A stretch of DNA of 64,000 bases from Chlorops oryzae (taxonomy: Eukaryota; Arthropoda; Insecta; Diptera; Chloropidae), in assembly GCA_020466095.1 (NCBI GenBank), contig CM035806.1, positions 113,541,080-113,605,079 on the forward strand. Reading direction: 5' to 3'. Each line of letters begins with the position of its first letter. Position 1 is the stretch's first letter. Shown in pieces: positions 42,915-52,966 of the stretch. Below the pieces are notes generated by a model that saw only the letters and a program-made list of their open reading frames with translations, was not told the DNA's origin and ran no database searches. The translations under genes were made by a program, and so were the position numbers.

Positions 42915-43615
42915 TCTTTGTTTCAACATTGAACCTGTCATTGGCAAAGTTAACTAGTCACAGGTTTGCTCATATGAACTATGACCTGTAAGTATATACA
43001 AATGGGTCGATTTTAGGTCAATTTGTATTTTTGCATATTTTATGAAAAAAAAAATTATTTTTTCCTCTACGTTTTAAATTTTGTATTCTTTTTTGTTTAA
43101 TTTGAGTAACTTTGTTTTATAAATCTTTTTTTTAATTCTTTTTTTTTAATTTTTTCGCTTTTCCCGAGCCTTGAACCTGGACCTCTGGGCTGGTAATACG
43201 GCGCTTTAACCATCACGCTAGGCAAGCAAATTGAACTTGCTGATCAAAATGTTAACTTGAGTTTTATTTTAGATTGCTTATTTTTCCCGTTTTCGGGAAA
43301 CGCCCGCATAAGGAAAAATTTTTTGTTTATTTTAAAATTAACAATTAAAAAAATTAATTTAAATTTAAACAAAAAAACCTTAATAATTGAAAAAAAAAAC
43401 AAATATTCCCGACTGAGCCAGGGCTCGATCCCCGTCCTTCTAGGCTGCAAGACCAAGTTCTTAACCACTCAGCCAACCTCCTTCGACAGCGCGGCGATCA
43501 AAATGCAAACATAAAGCAGACAAGAAAATTTTTTTTTCTGCTTCGCCATCGATCTCTTTCGGAGTAACCGGCGGTGACACCGATTGAGATGCACCCAAGT
43601 CTAGACGCTCTCCAT
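42915..43615. repeat. about 0.7-kb direct repeat, right copy
   Basis: Second copy of 41418-42110 with the same two tRNA-like modules (43164-43226 and 43410-43481). Indels relative to the left copy cluster in the first about 80 bp. Confidence 0.85.
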
Positions 43616-44202
43616 ATATTTTATGGTCTAGTTGCTTATGGTCTCACCTAAGGTCGGTCGTAATTTGCAAATTGACCGCCCTATTACTACAGGGTTAATA
43701 CACACAAACACTAACAAGCTTTCTCAGGGGCACATTAACTTATACGATTTTTTTTTACTATCTTTCAAGAGCAGATTTTAAACAAACAACTTGACATTAA
43801 GCTAGAAATTATCTTGTTCAAACTTGTTCCAAAAATGAAGGAAGGGGAATAGCGTTGCAAGGGTAATATAAAAGGTAAGATTCAAAAGAAAAATTCAATA
43901 ATCAAAACTAAATTTTTCAAGCAAATGTGCACATACTTTTTGAAGAAGCATAAAGATAAAGTAATTTGAAAAGTATATGCACATATTCACACATCGAAAA
44001 AGTATTTGCATGAATATCCATTACATGCATGCACATGCTTACATATTACGACATAAGTAAATCATAAGTTTCTGAACTTATGTCGCGCGATTTACAAACC
44101 AAAGCAATTGCGCACAGAACTGTGCATACCGTTCGTGAAATTTGAGTAATCTTGCAAGTGTCGAAATAGCACTCAAAAATAAACATCATACATACATACA
44201 TA
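43616..44202. other. no gene recognised
   Basis: AT-rich sequence. A small inverted repeat (CGACATAAGT...ACTTATGTCG at about 44048-44083) is the only structure seen. Confidence 0.35.
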
Positions 44203-45460
44203 ACAGGTTGGCTGATAAGTCCCCGGTCTAACAAAGAAAAACACATTTTTTTGTCAAAATTCGTTTTTATTATTCAACATAGTTCCCTTCAAGAGCGATA
44301 CAACGATTATAACGACCTTCCAATTTTTTGATACCATTTTGGTAGTACTCCTTCGGTTTTGTCTCAAAATAGGCCTCAGTTTCGGCGATCACCTCTTCAT
44401 TGCAGCCAAATTTTTTCCCTGCGAGCATCCTTTTGAGGTCTGAGAACAAGAAAAAGTCGCTGGGGGCCAGATCTGGAGAATACGGTGGGTGGGGAAGCAA
44501 TTCGAAGCCTAATTCATGAATTTTTGCCATCGTTCTCAATGACTTGTGGCACGGTGCGTTGTCTTGGTGGAACAACACTTTTTTCTTCTTCATATGGGGC
44601 CGTTTTGCCGCGATTTCGACCTTCAAACGCTCCAATAACGACATATAATAGTCACTGTTGATGGTTTTTCCCTTCTCAAGATAATCGATAAAAATTATTC
44701 CATGCCCATCCCAAAAAACAGAGGCCATTACTTTGCCAGCGCACTTTTGAGTCTTTCCACGCTTCGGAGACGGTTCACCGATCGCTGTCCACTCAGCCGA
44801 CTGTCGATTGGACTCAGGAGTGTAGTGATAGAGCCATGTTTCATCCATTTTCACATATCGACGCAAAAACTCGGGTGTATTGCGAGTTAACAGCTGCAAA
44901 CACCGCTCAGAATCATCAACACGTTGTTGTTTTTGGTCAAATGTGAGCTCGCGCGGCACCCATTTTGCACAGAGCTTTTTCATATCCAAATATTGATGAA
45001 TGATATGACCAACACGTTCCTTTGATATCTTTAAGGCCTCTGCTATCTCGATCAACTTCATTTTACGGTCATTCAAAATCATTTTGTGAATTTTTTTGAT
45101 GTTTTCGTCGGTAACCACCTCTTTCGGGCGTCCACTGCGTTCACCGTCCTCCGTGCTCATTTCACCACGCTTGAATTTTGCATACCAATCAATTATTGTT
45201 GATTTTCCTGGGGCAGAATCCGAAAACTCATTCTCAAGCCAAGTTTTTGCTTCCACTGTATTTTTTCCCTTCAGAAAACAGTATTTTATCAAAACACGAA
45301 ATTCCTTTTTTTCCATTTTTTTCACAATAACAAAAGTTGCTTCACAAAAGACGCTCTATCTCACAAACTAATTGACTTACAGACGTCAAATTTTGACACG
45401 AATCATTTGAAGGTTGCCACTATATAAAAATAATATGCATTTAATACTAGCGACGCCATC
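44203..45460 (-). mobile_element. Himar1-like mariner, one terminal repeat missing
   Basis: The left end ACAGGTTGGCTGATAAGTCC follows TA at 44201-44202. The other terminal repeat is absent: sequence matches the second copy (52967 onwards) up to GACGCCATCTA and then switches at 45461 to a Tc1-type end. Confidence 0.9.
44270..45316 (-). CDS. Himar1-like mariner transposase, intact ORF
   Basis: 348 aa from ATG 45316 (MEKKEFRVLIKYCFLKGKN) to a stop at 44270. Length and sequence agree closely with the irritans-subfamily Himar1 transposase known from horn fly. N-terminal paired helix-turn-helix DNA-binding half; linker WVPREL; DD34D catalytic residues in MDETWLYHY, VLFHQDNAPCH and HPPYSPDLAPSDFF. 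The family performs TA-targeted cut-and-paste transposition in the nucleus. The ORF is intact, but the element lacks its 5' terminal repeat, so it could only act in trans. No promoter was identified. Near identity to a family known for horizontal transfer suggests recent arrival. Confidence 0.93.
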   Translation of the reverse strand: MEKKEFRVLIKYCFLKGKNTVEAKTWLENEFSDSAPGKSTIIDWYAKFKRGEMSTEDGERSGRPKEVVTDENIKKIHKMILNDRKMKLIEIAEALKISKERVGHIIHQYLDMKKLCAKWVPRELTFDQKQQRVDDSERCLQLLTRNTPEFLRRYVKMDETWLYHYTPESNRQSAEWTAIGEPSPKRGKTQKCAGKVMASVFWDGHGIIFIDYLEKGKTINSDYYMSLLERLKVEIAAKRPHMKKKKVLFHQDNAPCHKSLRTMAKIHELGFELLPHPPYSPDLAPSDFFLFSDLKRMLAGKKFGCNEEVIAETEAYFETKPKEYYQNGIKKLEGRYNRCIALEGNYVE

Positions 45461-46117
45461 TACAGTGTCGGACAAAACAATAGCACGAACTACACATTGT
45501 TTACAAAAATTTGAATTACGTGTACAATTATTGATGAAACTGTCATTCTTTTTTATTTCTATTAATTCATAGTATTGGTTTTGATAACCAACAGAAAAAT
45601 AAGTGCAATTTGTAAAAATAGAAGTACAGTTAAAAAAAACTGTGCCACCAGGTATAAATTGGACTCTACAAAACAAAAGCACATGAATTTAAATGCTCAT
45701 AATTTCAACAAAAAACATATAACAATAACAAATATGTAAAAAAAAAACCACTATGATGCAAAACAATTGCAGGCTGAGAATTTGAAAACCAAAACAAATA
45801 ATTTCACTGTCAATATTAGTCGTTGGTGATCTTTGATTGAACCTACAAGACTATCAAGCCATAAGTTTCTTAAAATGTGGCAAAATAAATATTCGGCTGT
45901 GTTTAGAGAAAAAATTGTAGTGGAATACAACAAGGGCGAGCCAATTACTAGTATTGCTAAAAAATTTAGTGTTCATCACAGCGTAGTTTCGCGAACAATA
46001 TCACGTTTTCGTTCCACTGGCTCCCTTGAAACTTTCCATAGAGGTGGCAGACCTCGGAAAACAACGTAACGCCAAGATAAGGCAATCATAAGGGCTATAA
46101 AAAAAGATCCCTTTATA

Positions 46118-46745
46118 CACTGAAAGAAATATCGGCAGTAATATTGAATAAAAATTTTCGTAAATATTTGAGTACGAATTTTAGTCAATATAACGAATTT
46201 TCTTCATGCTGATGAAAATATTTGTATAAATTTTATAATTTTATAAATTTAATATAATTTTATAAATGCTTAAAAATACACGCTCTAGTTATATTACAGA
46301 AATATTGTGAATCGAACGAAAAAAAATTCTTCAATATGAGTTAAATAGTTTAATCAATATAATAAAATTTCTTCATAGGTACGAAAACATTTCTTCATAC
46401 TGAAGAAATTTTCTTACATATGACAAAAGCTTTCGTAGGACATTTTAAAATTTAGAATATTCGTATAAATGAAGAAATTTCTTCAATATGACGTAATTTG
46501 TTTGTTGATATGAAGAAATTTCGTTAATATAACAAAACGTATTCGTGAATATAAAGAAATTAATTTCGTAAATATGAAGAAATTTTTTCAATATGACGAA
46601 GAAATTGTCTTAAAATGAATTTATATCTTAAATATAACGAATTTATTTCGTATAAATAAAGAAATTTCTTCAATATGACTAATGTAATTCTTGAGATATG
46701 AAGAATTTCTTCAATATTACGAAAAAGTGAATATTTTTAAGAAGT
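46118..46745. repeat. degenerate array of GAAGAAATTTCTTCAATATGA motifs
   Basis: About 20 loosely spaced copies of an AT-rich, largely palindromic motif, mirrored at 50700-51080. Probably the subterminal region of the 5-kb element. Confidence 0.7.
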
Positions 46746-47265
46746 TCTTGGAGTTGATGAGTCTTAAGGCAGAAGATTCAGCGTCATAAGCAAAGTTCGT
46801 CCATGAAGTGAAAACGCGTTTTTTAATGGAAGCAGAGAAATTGTGTTTAATTTGAAAATTGAAAGAAAATATTGCTCGTTTTCAAAATCGCAGAAAATCT
46901 GATAGGTGTGTATTAAGTCATATATATTTTGCGAAGTGTTCCGTTTTTAATAAACTCAAATTTTTTAAAGTGCCACATTGACGGGGAGACGCTTCTGCAT
47001 ATGAGTGAGGTTCATATTTCGTACTGCATCCGGTGACACTGGAAGTTGATACGCTGAAAACACTAAAGAAAATACAAGTAAGTATAACAATTGATGCTAT
47101 ATTGCTAAATTTGTTTAATGAAGTGGATGAAATTGAACTACAATTATTTATTTATTTCAGGGAATTTGCTTGTAGATGCAGTGCAAGATAATTTAATCAG
47201 TAAGGGGTGCATGTCACGTCTCAAGCGCTTCTTTACCTTAGTTATTTGAATCGTCTTAATATAAA
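46746..47265. other. mostly unidentified interior sequence of the 5-kb element
   Basis: A GTAAGTAT...TTATTTCAG intron-like stretch (about 47080-47160) suggests remnants of an exon-intron structure leading into the ORF at 48084. Confidence 0.35.
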
Positions 47266-48080
47266 CAAGTAAGAAAGCTAAAGTCGGTCAAGCCCGACTT
47301 TGAAATACCCAGCGTCCCAACATTATGAGTGCACTATGTTTTGCTTCTCTATTTGTGGGCGTGGCAGTGGGAGGGCAACATAAATTATTTCCGTACACCT
47401 TTCATTCGCCTTGGTGAACCTATGTTGCGAATTTGAAGCTTCTACGCCTTTTACTTCGGAAGTTACGAAAAATCTTCATTTTTGGGCGTGGCAGTGGGCG
47501 GGCAATAAAATAATTTTTCCTACACCTTTCATTCGCCTTGGTGAACCTATGTTGCAAATTTGAAGGTTCTACGCCTTTTACTTCACAAGTTACGATAAGC
47601 CCTTAATTTTGGGCTTATTTGTGGGCGTGGCTCGAGGTGGGCGGCGTCCATTTTTTGCCAGGATATGTCCCTTTTTGTAGTTTACCAGTACACCAAATAT
47701 CAATGGAATGTGTTGAGTGGTTCGCAAGTTACAAGCATTTTACTGAAAACACATTATATTCATTTGTGGGCGTGGCAGTGGGCGGATGTCTCCCATTTTT
47801 ACTTAGGATCATACTCGGATCCCGATATACCTGTGTGCCAAATTTCGACTTGATTGGTTCAGCCGTTTCGGAGGAGATCCGACCACGGGCGGACGGACAG
47901 ACGGACAGACGGACAGACGGACGGACGGACGGACGGACAGACGGACAGACGGACATGTCTAAATCGATTCAGTTTTTGATCCTGATCATTTCTATATACA
48001 TTTTTCTATATCTCCGGAGCTAAATTCTCCCTGTTACAAGATTTGCACAAAACTAATATACCCCGCTTACGCTGGGTATA
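47266..48080 (-). mobile_element. mini-me-like element, full length, with (GACG/GACA)n microsatellite
   Basis: Starts ACAAGTAAGAAAGCTAAAGT and ends GCTTACGCTGGGTATA, the two termini seen abutting each other at 60235/60236. It holds two about 120-bp units and a GACGGACAGACGGACAGACG tract at 47889-47955. It splits the remnant gene of the 5-kb element. Confidence 0.8.
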
Positions 48081-48083
48081 AAA

Positions 48084-48359
48084 ATGGTTGTTGGAAATAC
48101 CGTTGCTGAGTGCGAGCAGCACATTTTGGAGTTGAAAAGCTCCAACCAGCGCATCCAGCCATTGATTATTGTAACAGGCTCCGTGCTCGAACCAGAGCAA
48201 ATTATATTGGTTTTGGATGGTATTAAGTATCAAATTGACTCAATGCTGAAGGCCATTGACCTAGCCTTTAAAACATTTCAGTTATTTAACTTGGAGTACC
48301 CAAAGCAAAGCGTTTGCGTATGGACATTTGTACAAACATTTTTTTTAATATTTACTTAA
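48084..48359 (+). pseudogene. C-terminal exon remnant of unrecognised conserved protein
   Basis: 91 codons from ATG 48084 with VVGNTVAECEQHILELKSS, IQPLIIVTGSVLEPEQIIL, KYQIDSMLKAIDLAFKTF and FNLEYPKQSVCVWTFVQ. The composition is protein-like with a conserved feel (I recall similar C-terminal blocks in uncharacterised insect proteins, unsearched). It follows the mini-me insertion directly, so its upstream part has been cut off or lies in 46746-47265. Function unknown. Confidence 0.5.
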
Positions 48360-48432
48360 GCTCAGACGTTAAAAGCCAAAAATTAAAGGCTTTCGTGTCT
48401 CAACTAAAAAAAAAATAACAAAACTGTACCAC

Positions 48433-48996
48433 TAGGGCGTTTCAGACGTGAAAAAAAGTGTTGAAATTCGAAAACGGCGGGGTCTAAAAAGAAAGTTTAG
48501 GCAAAAAGAAAAATTTGGGCACGATTTTCAATATTTTTCATTGAGGTTTAGAAGTAGCTAAAATGGGTTTAATTTGAAATGTAAAATTTTTGGTATATAG
48601 CCTAAATGCAAGTCTGTTACATAAACAAATTTATATGCAAATAAATGTTTTCGAATCGCTTAAACATATTATGAATCAATTGATCGGTAAAACATCGAAC
48701 TGTTCCTGTAAAAACCATTAATTGAAATCAAGTTTTGTGTTTTCTGCCCCTAAAAGTATACAGAAAAAGTTGAAAATCTGTCAAATTGAAAATTCTAAAT
48801 TTACAAAAACTAAATAAAAAAAATTTAACTCTCTTTAAGGCGTTATTTGACGAAAATTCAAGTCCTCTGAGCGACCTCTAAACCTCAATTTAAGAAATTT
48901 TAAATGATGCCCAAATTTTTCGATTTACATTATCTTTCGTTTGAGACCCCGCCGTATTCGAAATTGAAGACTTTTTTTCACGTCTGAAACGCCCTA
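48433..48996. mobile_element. MULE-type non-autonomous element, 564 bp, 9-bp TSD
   Basis: Long inverted ends (about 90 bp, starting TAGGGCGTTTCAGACGTGAA), flanked by CTGTACCAC at 48424-48432 and 48997-49005. A 9-bp duplication with long TIRs is the Mutator-like signature. No ORF. Confidence 0.9.
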
Positions 48997-49055
48997 CTGT
49001 ACCACCCAACAATAGTACCTATATAGCTTAGCTTAAAAAATCCAAAAATACAATA

Positions 49056-49172
49056 GTGGTATTCAAGCAACAGTGCAAATCGCAGTGTGCAATATTTGCA
49101 CTGCTTTTTTTGTACGCAATTTGACAAGTGCAAATATTGCACACTGCGTTTGCACTGTTGCTTGAATACCAC
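49056..49172. mobile_element. 117-bp hairpin MITE, copy 1
   Basis: Arms of about 48 bp (GTGGTATTCAAGCAACAGTG...) fold on each other; TA on both sides. Apparently identical to 50485-50601. Confidence 0.92.
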
Positions 49173-49225
49173 TAATGTGTAATTTTTCCATGCATAGTTA
49201 TGAATACATGAAGGTAGTATACAAC

Positions 49226-50105
49226 TAGTGATGTCAGAATTAACCGAAAATTTCGGTTAATCGGTTATTTTCGTTCGATTAACGATTAATTTTAACCGGT
49301 TTTTTTGCTATCAATTAATCGTTGATTAACCGATTAATTACTAAAATAATCGAAAATTCGAACATCACTGTTAAAAGTCATGTTCTGAAATGGCGCCAAG
49401 AAGCGAAGCGTGGAAATTTTTCCTTAAGGAAAACCAATCTATGGTGCGATGTAGATTGTGCCACAAGTTGTTGAAGTGTGCTAACAACACCACAAATATG
49501 ATGCAGCACTTGAAATTGAAGCATGGGAAGGATTCGGGAACTCTTAATGTAAGTACAAGCAATCGAAACAATAGTTGATTGCAAATCATTCATATTTAAT
49601 TATAATTTCTCCTTAGATGACATCAAAGGGCAACGAAAGAGAAATATCTGTTGAAGAAAGCGATGAAACCAACAACAATAACTGAAAAGCGCAATCGCCT
49701 CACAACCAAAAGGCTGTCAAAGCTTTTATTTTTGAATACAGTGCTTAAATAATCTGTACGTAATCTGTCTTTTAACGAATTGTTTTAAAGGAATATCCTT
49801 AATAAAAATCATTTGTTGTTTTTCATAAAAAAGTAAAATTATCTTTAATTCTTTACAAAAATACTTAAATTTTTTCATTTTTAGCAACAAGGTAGAGGTA
49901 CACGGTTCAAGGTATTTAGTAGACAAGGAAGGCTATAGCCGAGTCTTCTTTATAGGAAAATATCCACTTGCAAACGTCTTTTATTTTTAATCGAAAACAC
50001 CGGTTAATCGGTTAATAGACTGCAATTAATTTCAATTATTAATTGCTCGATTCGATTAATCGTTTTTTCGATTAATCGGTTAATAGATAATTTTTGACAT
50101 CACTA
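49226..50105 (+). mobile_element. short hAT element, 880 bp, TSD TATACAAC
   Basis: Termini TAGTGATGTCAG / TGACATCACTA, flanked by TATACAAC at 49218-49225 and 50106-50113. Subterminal clusters of ATTAACCGATTAATCG. It carries only a BED-finger ORF, so it is an internally deleted derivative. Confidence 0.92.
49390..49685 (+). CDS. BED zinc-finger-only hAT protein, two exons
   Basis: Exon 1 is 49390-49548 and exon 2 is 49617-49685; the 68-nt intron has GTAAGT and CTCCTTAG ends and both exons are in phase 0, giving 75 aa. Residues 1-46 are a BED finger (WKFFLKENQ, VRCRLCHKLL, MMQHLKLKHG). The catalytic transposase part is absent. Such a product could bind hAT ends without cutting, acting as a repressor; that is inference. 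The unspliced frame ends at 49578. Confidence 0.65.
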
Positions 50106-50484
50106 TATACAACACACAAAAACTCAGCACAATATCTAACTTTTTAATGCTTAATTTTGGAATATAATTGTAAAATATAGTACAGAAAATATATATCTAT
50201 ACATAATATTGATCTTTGGAGGCATTATAAGAAACGCAATACTAAATAAAAATAATATTAAAATTAATTTCGATGTAATTTACTTTGACTTGACATTTTG
50301 GTTTAAAGTATATTTTTAGGGAAAATGCTGCATTATTTTGAAAAATTTCTTTAAGTCCTTTCATAATATTTTAGAATTTTCGTCCTTTTAACGACAAAAT
50401 CATATATACATAAAACTGTTTTTTAATTCTTATCGCGAGTCTTTATTTAGTCAATCATTATTGTTTGCAATGAGAAAGTTAATA

Positions 50485-50601
50485 GTGGTATTCAAGCAAC
50501 AGTGCAAATCGCAGTGTGCAATATTTGCACTGCTTTTTTTGTACGCAATTTGACAAGTGCAAATATTGCACACTGCGTTTGCACTGTTGCTTGAATACCA
50601 C
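50485..50601. mobile_element. 117-bp hairpin MITE, copy 2
   Basis: Same sequence as 49056-49172, TA on both sides. Confidence 0.92.
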
Positions 50602-50699
50602 TAATATATTGTTTTGTGTGTATGATATTTGGAGGATTTTCTTGTCTATAAAAAATAGCAGATGTGAGACAGACGGGACTCACAACAGTTAATACATAT

Positions 50700-51092
50700 G
50701 ATGAAATTTTGAAATATATAAATATGAAGAAATTTCTTCAATATATCTAAGCAGGGTTGAATATTTCAATAAATTTCTTCATATTGAAGAAAATCGTTCG
50801 TAATATTGAAGAAATTTATTCAATATCAATAATTATTTTCGTAGATATGAAGAAATTTCTTCAATATAACGAAGCAGGATAATATACTTGAAGAAATTTG
50901 ACTAAAAATAATTTCGTAGATATGAAGACATTTCTTCAATATAACGAAATTTTTTTCCTGATTTGAATTTCTTCATATTGAATATCGTCTTTATTCATAT
51001 TGATTGCTTTTTTTAGTTAGCTCTATTTTTACTGCCGTTTCTTCAATAACGCAGCCCATTTCGTCAATATTACTTACGGATTTTTTTCGGTG
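50700..51092. repeat. right-end array of GAAGAAATTTCTTCAATAT motifs
   Basis: Mirror of the left array of the 5-kb element. Confidence 0.65.
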
Positions 51093-51942
51093 TATCAGCA
51101 AGTTCACTGGAAATGGAACTGTGCTTGAATATATCGCGCAGATCTATCCAGAGACGAGCGGTCGAAGGGGGCTTATCAGCTTATAGAAGTGTAAAAAAGC
51201 CATTTATTTCTGAAAAGAATCGGAAGGCGCGACTACAATTTGCGAAATCCCACGCTAACTGGACTGCTCAGAAATGGCGAACCGTTCTCTTTTCTGATGA
51301 ATCCAAATTTAACATCAAGGGATCCGACGGATTAAGGCTTGTACGAAGACCTCGTTATATGACAGGCACAGTAAAACACGGAGGGGGTGGCGTTATGGTC
51401 TGGGGATGTTTTTCTGGTCATGGAATTGGAACGATTCACAAAATTGATGGCATTATGGATCGCTATGTTTACAAAAACATTATTGAATCCGTTATGCTGC
51501 CGCACGCGGAAGAGAACATGCCGTTAAGGTGGATCTATCAGCAAGACAACGATCCAAAACATACGAGTGTCTTTCTAAAGGAGTGGTTTAGTGGTAACCG
51601 GGTTAACGTTATGAAATGGCCTTCGCAATCACCTGATCTTAACCCAATAGAAAATTTGTGGGAAATTGTAGATCAGAGAATTGACCGCAAAATGTGCAAG
51701 AATCGCGACTCCCTCTTCACCCAAATACAAAATGCCTGGATGAGCATTTCCTCTGCCGATATCCAAACATTAATTGAATCCATGCCACGCAGATGTGAAG
51801 CTGTGCTCAAAAATAAAGGATATGCCACGAAATATTAAGAAAAAAATACAAAATTGGCTCGATATATATAATGTGCTATTGTTTTGTCGCACCAATTCTT
51901 TGAATAGTGTTTGTTTTATATTACGTTTTTACTTAAAATGAA

Positions 51943-52142
51943 GCTAACGCTCGCGTATTCAAAGTAGGCGATTTTGTCGTAATAAAGAATGTAGACACAA
52001 CAATAGGTACAAATAAAAAGTTAATACCCAAATATCGTGGCCCATATGTCATTAAAGATATACTAGACAATGACAGATATGTGGTAGAAGACATTGATAA
52101 TTTCCAAGTTACACAAATTCCCTATAATGGAATACTAGATGG
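51943..52142 (+). pseudogene. Gypsy-type integrase C-terminal (GPY) fragment
   Basis: Open fragment with VFKVGDFVVIKN, KKLIPKYRGPYVIKDIL and NDRYVVEDI: the end of a Ty3/Gypsy integrase, of another lineage than the element at 31.8-41 kb. No upstream or downstream retroelement part was recognised, and the mariner fragment follows immediately. Confidence 0.7.
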
Positions 52143-52739
52143 TTCAGCAGCGATTCGCAGATGGAATTTCGGTCTATGAGGTGTTTTGCGTTAACTCGTG
52201 TGGCACCCATACATCGAGCTTCTTTGTGTATCCAGCCTTATTCAAATGGTTCCAAACGGTTTTTTGTGCAATCTTTAGCTCTTTTGCAATCGAAACAGTG
52301 CTAACATGACGGTCGGACTCGATAATTTCCATGATTTTATCGACATTTTCGACAATTGGCCTTCCAGTGCGTGGTGCATCCTTGACATCGAAGTTACCGG
52401 AACGGAATCGACGAAACCAAAATTGCGCATGATTGGCTGTTACAGTATCAGGTCCATAAACGCTATTCACATTTTCAGCCGCCTGGCTTGCGTTTTCTCC
52501 CTTATCGAAGAAAAACTGTAAAATGTAGCGAATTTTCTCTTTGCTGATGTCCATCTTTGACAAGCTCTCAAACAAAACTGAATCAATCAATCAAAAAAGT
52601 GTCAAAAAAGCTTTTTTAGTAGGAACTGTCATCTTTCTAATGCCCCCCAGCGGAACACAATCGGACTTATACAACGCGAGATGCAGATAAATAACGCCAT
52701 CTATTGGAAAAATAATGAATTTCTTTTTACTACACCTAA
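52143..52739 (-). mobile_element. truncated mariner, transposase N-terminal half
   Basis: Has the TTAGGTGTAGTAAAAAGAAA end (TA at 52740-52741) and the transposase start (ATG 52554, MDISKEKIRYILQFF) through WVPHELTQ, with a small deletion there. The catalytic part is missing; the break lies against the integrase fragment. Confidence 0.88.
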
Positions 52740-52741
52740 TA

Positions 52742-52966
52742 TATCCTGTATTAGCATTACATACTCTTTGGATATGTGAACAAAGAAATTTGAAAAACAA
52801 AGACAAATTCCCGAATCCTGTTTTTTTAAAGAAAATAACAGCGCTATTGTTTATAGGCTATTGTTTAAATATGTCCAAATCACGAGATTTAAGAACAAAA
52901 TTAAAATCGTCTTGATTAAAAATGTCAAACGTGAAATTTTCTTAAATCCCATGATTTAGCCTATTA
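52742..52966. other. no gene recognised
   Basis: Short AT-rich stretch between two mariner fragments. Confidence 0.3.

Larger units (their letters stand above)
46118..51092. mobile_element. 4,975-bp element with TA duplication, AT-rich palindromic ends, and nested insertions
   Basis: TA is duplicated at 46116-46117 and 51093-51094. Termini CACTGAAAGAAAT and (right, inverted) CACCGAAAAAAAT are imperfect inverted repeats. Both ends (46118-46740 and 50700-51080) are built of degenerate GAAGAAATTTCTTCAATATGA-type palindromic repeats. The internal part carries remnants of a gene (47015-48357) and later insertions (mini-me, MULE-type MITE, two hairpins, a short hAT). I cannot assign a superfamily. 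Confidence 0.75.
45875..51838 (+). pseudogene. Tc1-like transposase interrupted by stop and insertion
   Basis: Start ATG 45875 (MWQNKYSAVFREKIVVEYN), with a homeodomain-like HTH (SIAKKFSVHHSVVSRTISRF) and a GRPRKTT hook. An in-frame TAA lies near 46068, then IKKDPFI, where the 4,975-bp element is inserted at TA. The frame resumes at 51095 (SASSLEMELCLNISRRSIQRR) and keeps the DD34E catalytic core: VLFSDESKFN, YQQDNDPKHTS and WPSQSPDLNPIENLWE, ending at 51838. Without the insertion the frame would be continuous apart from the single stop. Confidence 0.88.
45461..51893 (+). mobile_element. Tc1-like element split by a 5-kb insertion
   Basis: Left end CAGTGTCGGACAAAACAATA follows TA. The right end near 51893 carries the inverse, GCTATTGTTTTGTCGCACC. 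The element is about 1.46 kb without the insertion 46118-51092. Right-end terminal bases are diverged, so that boundary is approximate. Confidence 0.8.

Noticed and set aside
47889..47955. (GACG/GACA)n tract as a CRISPR-like or coding repeat
   Set aside because: Simple microsatellite carried by mini-me elements; no spacer structure.
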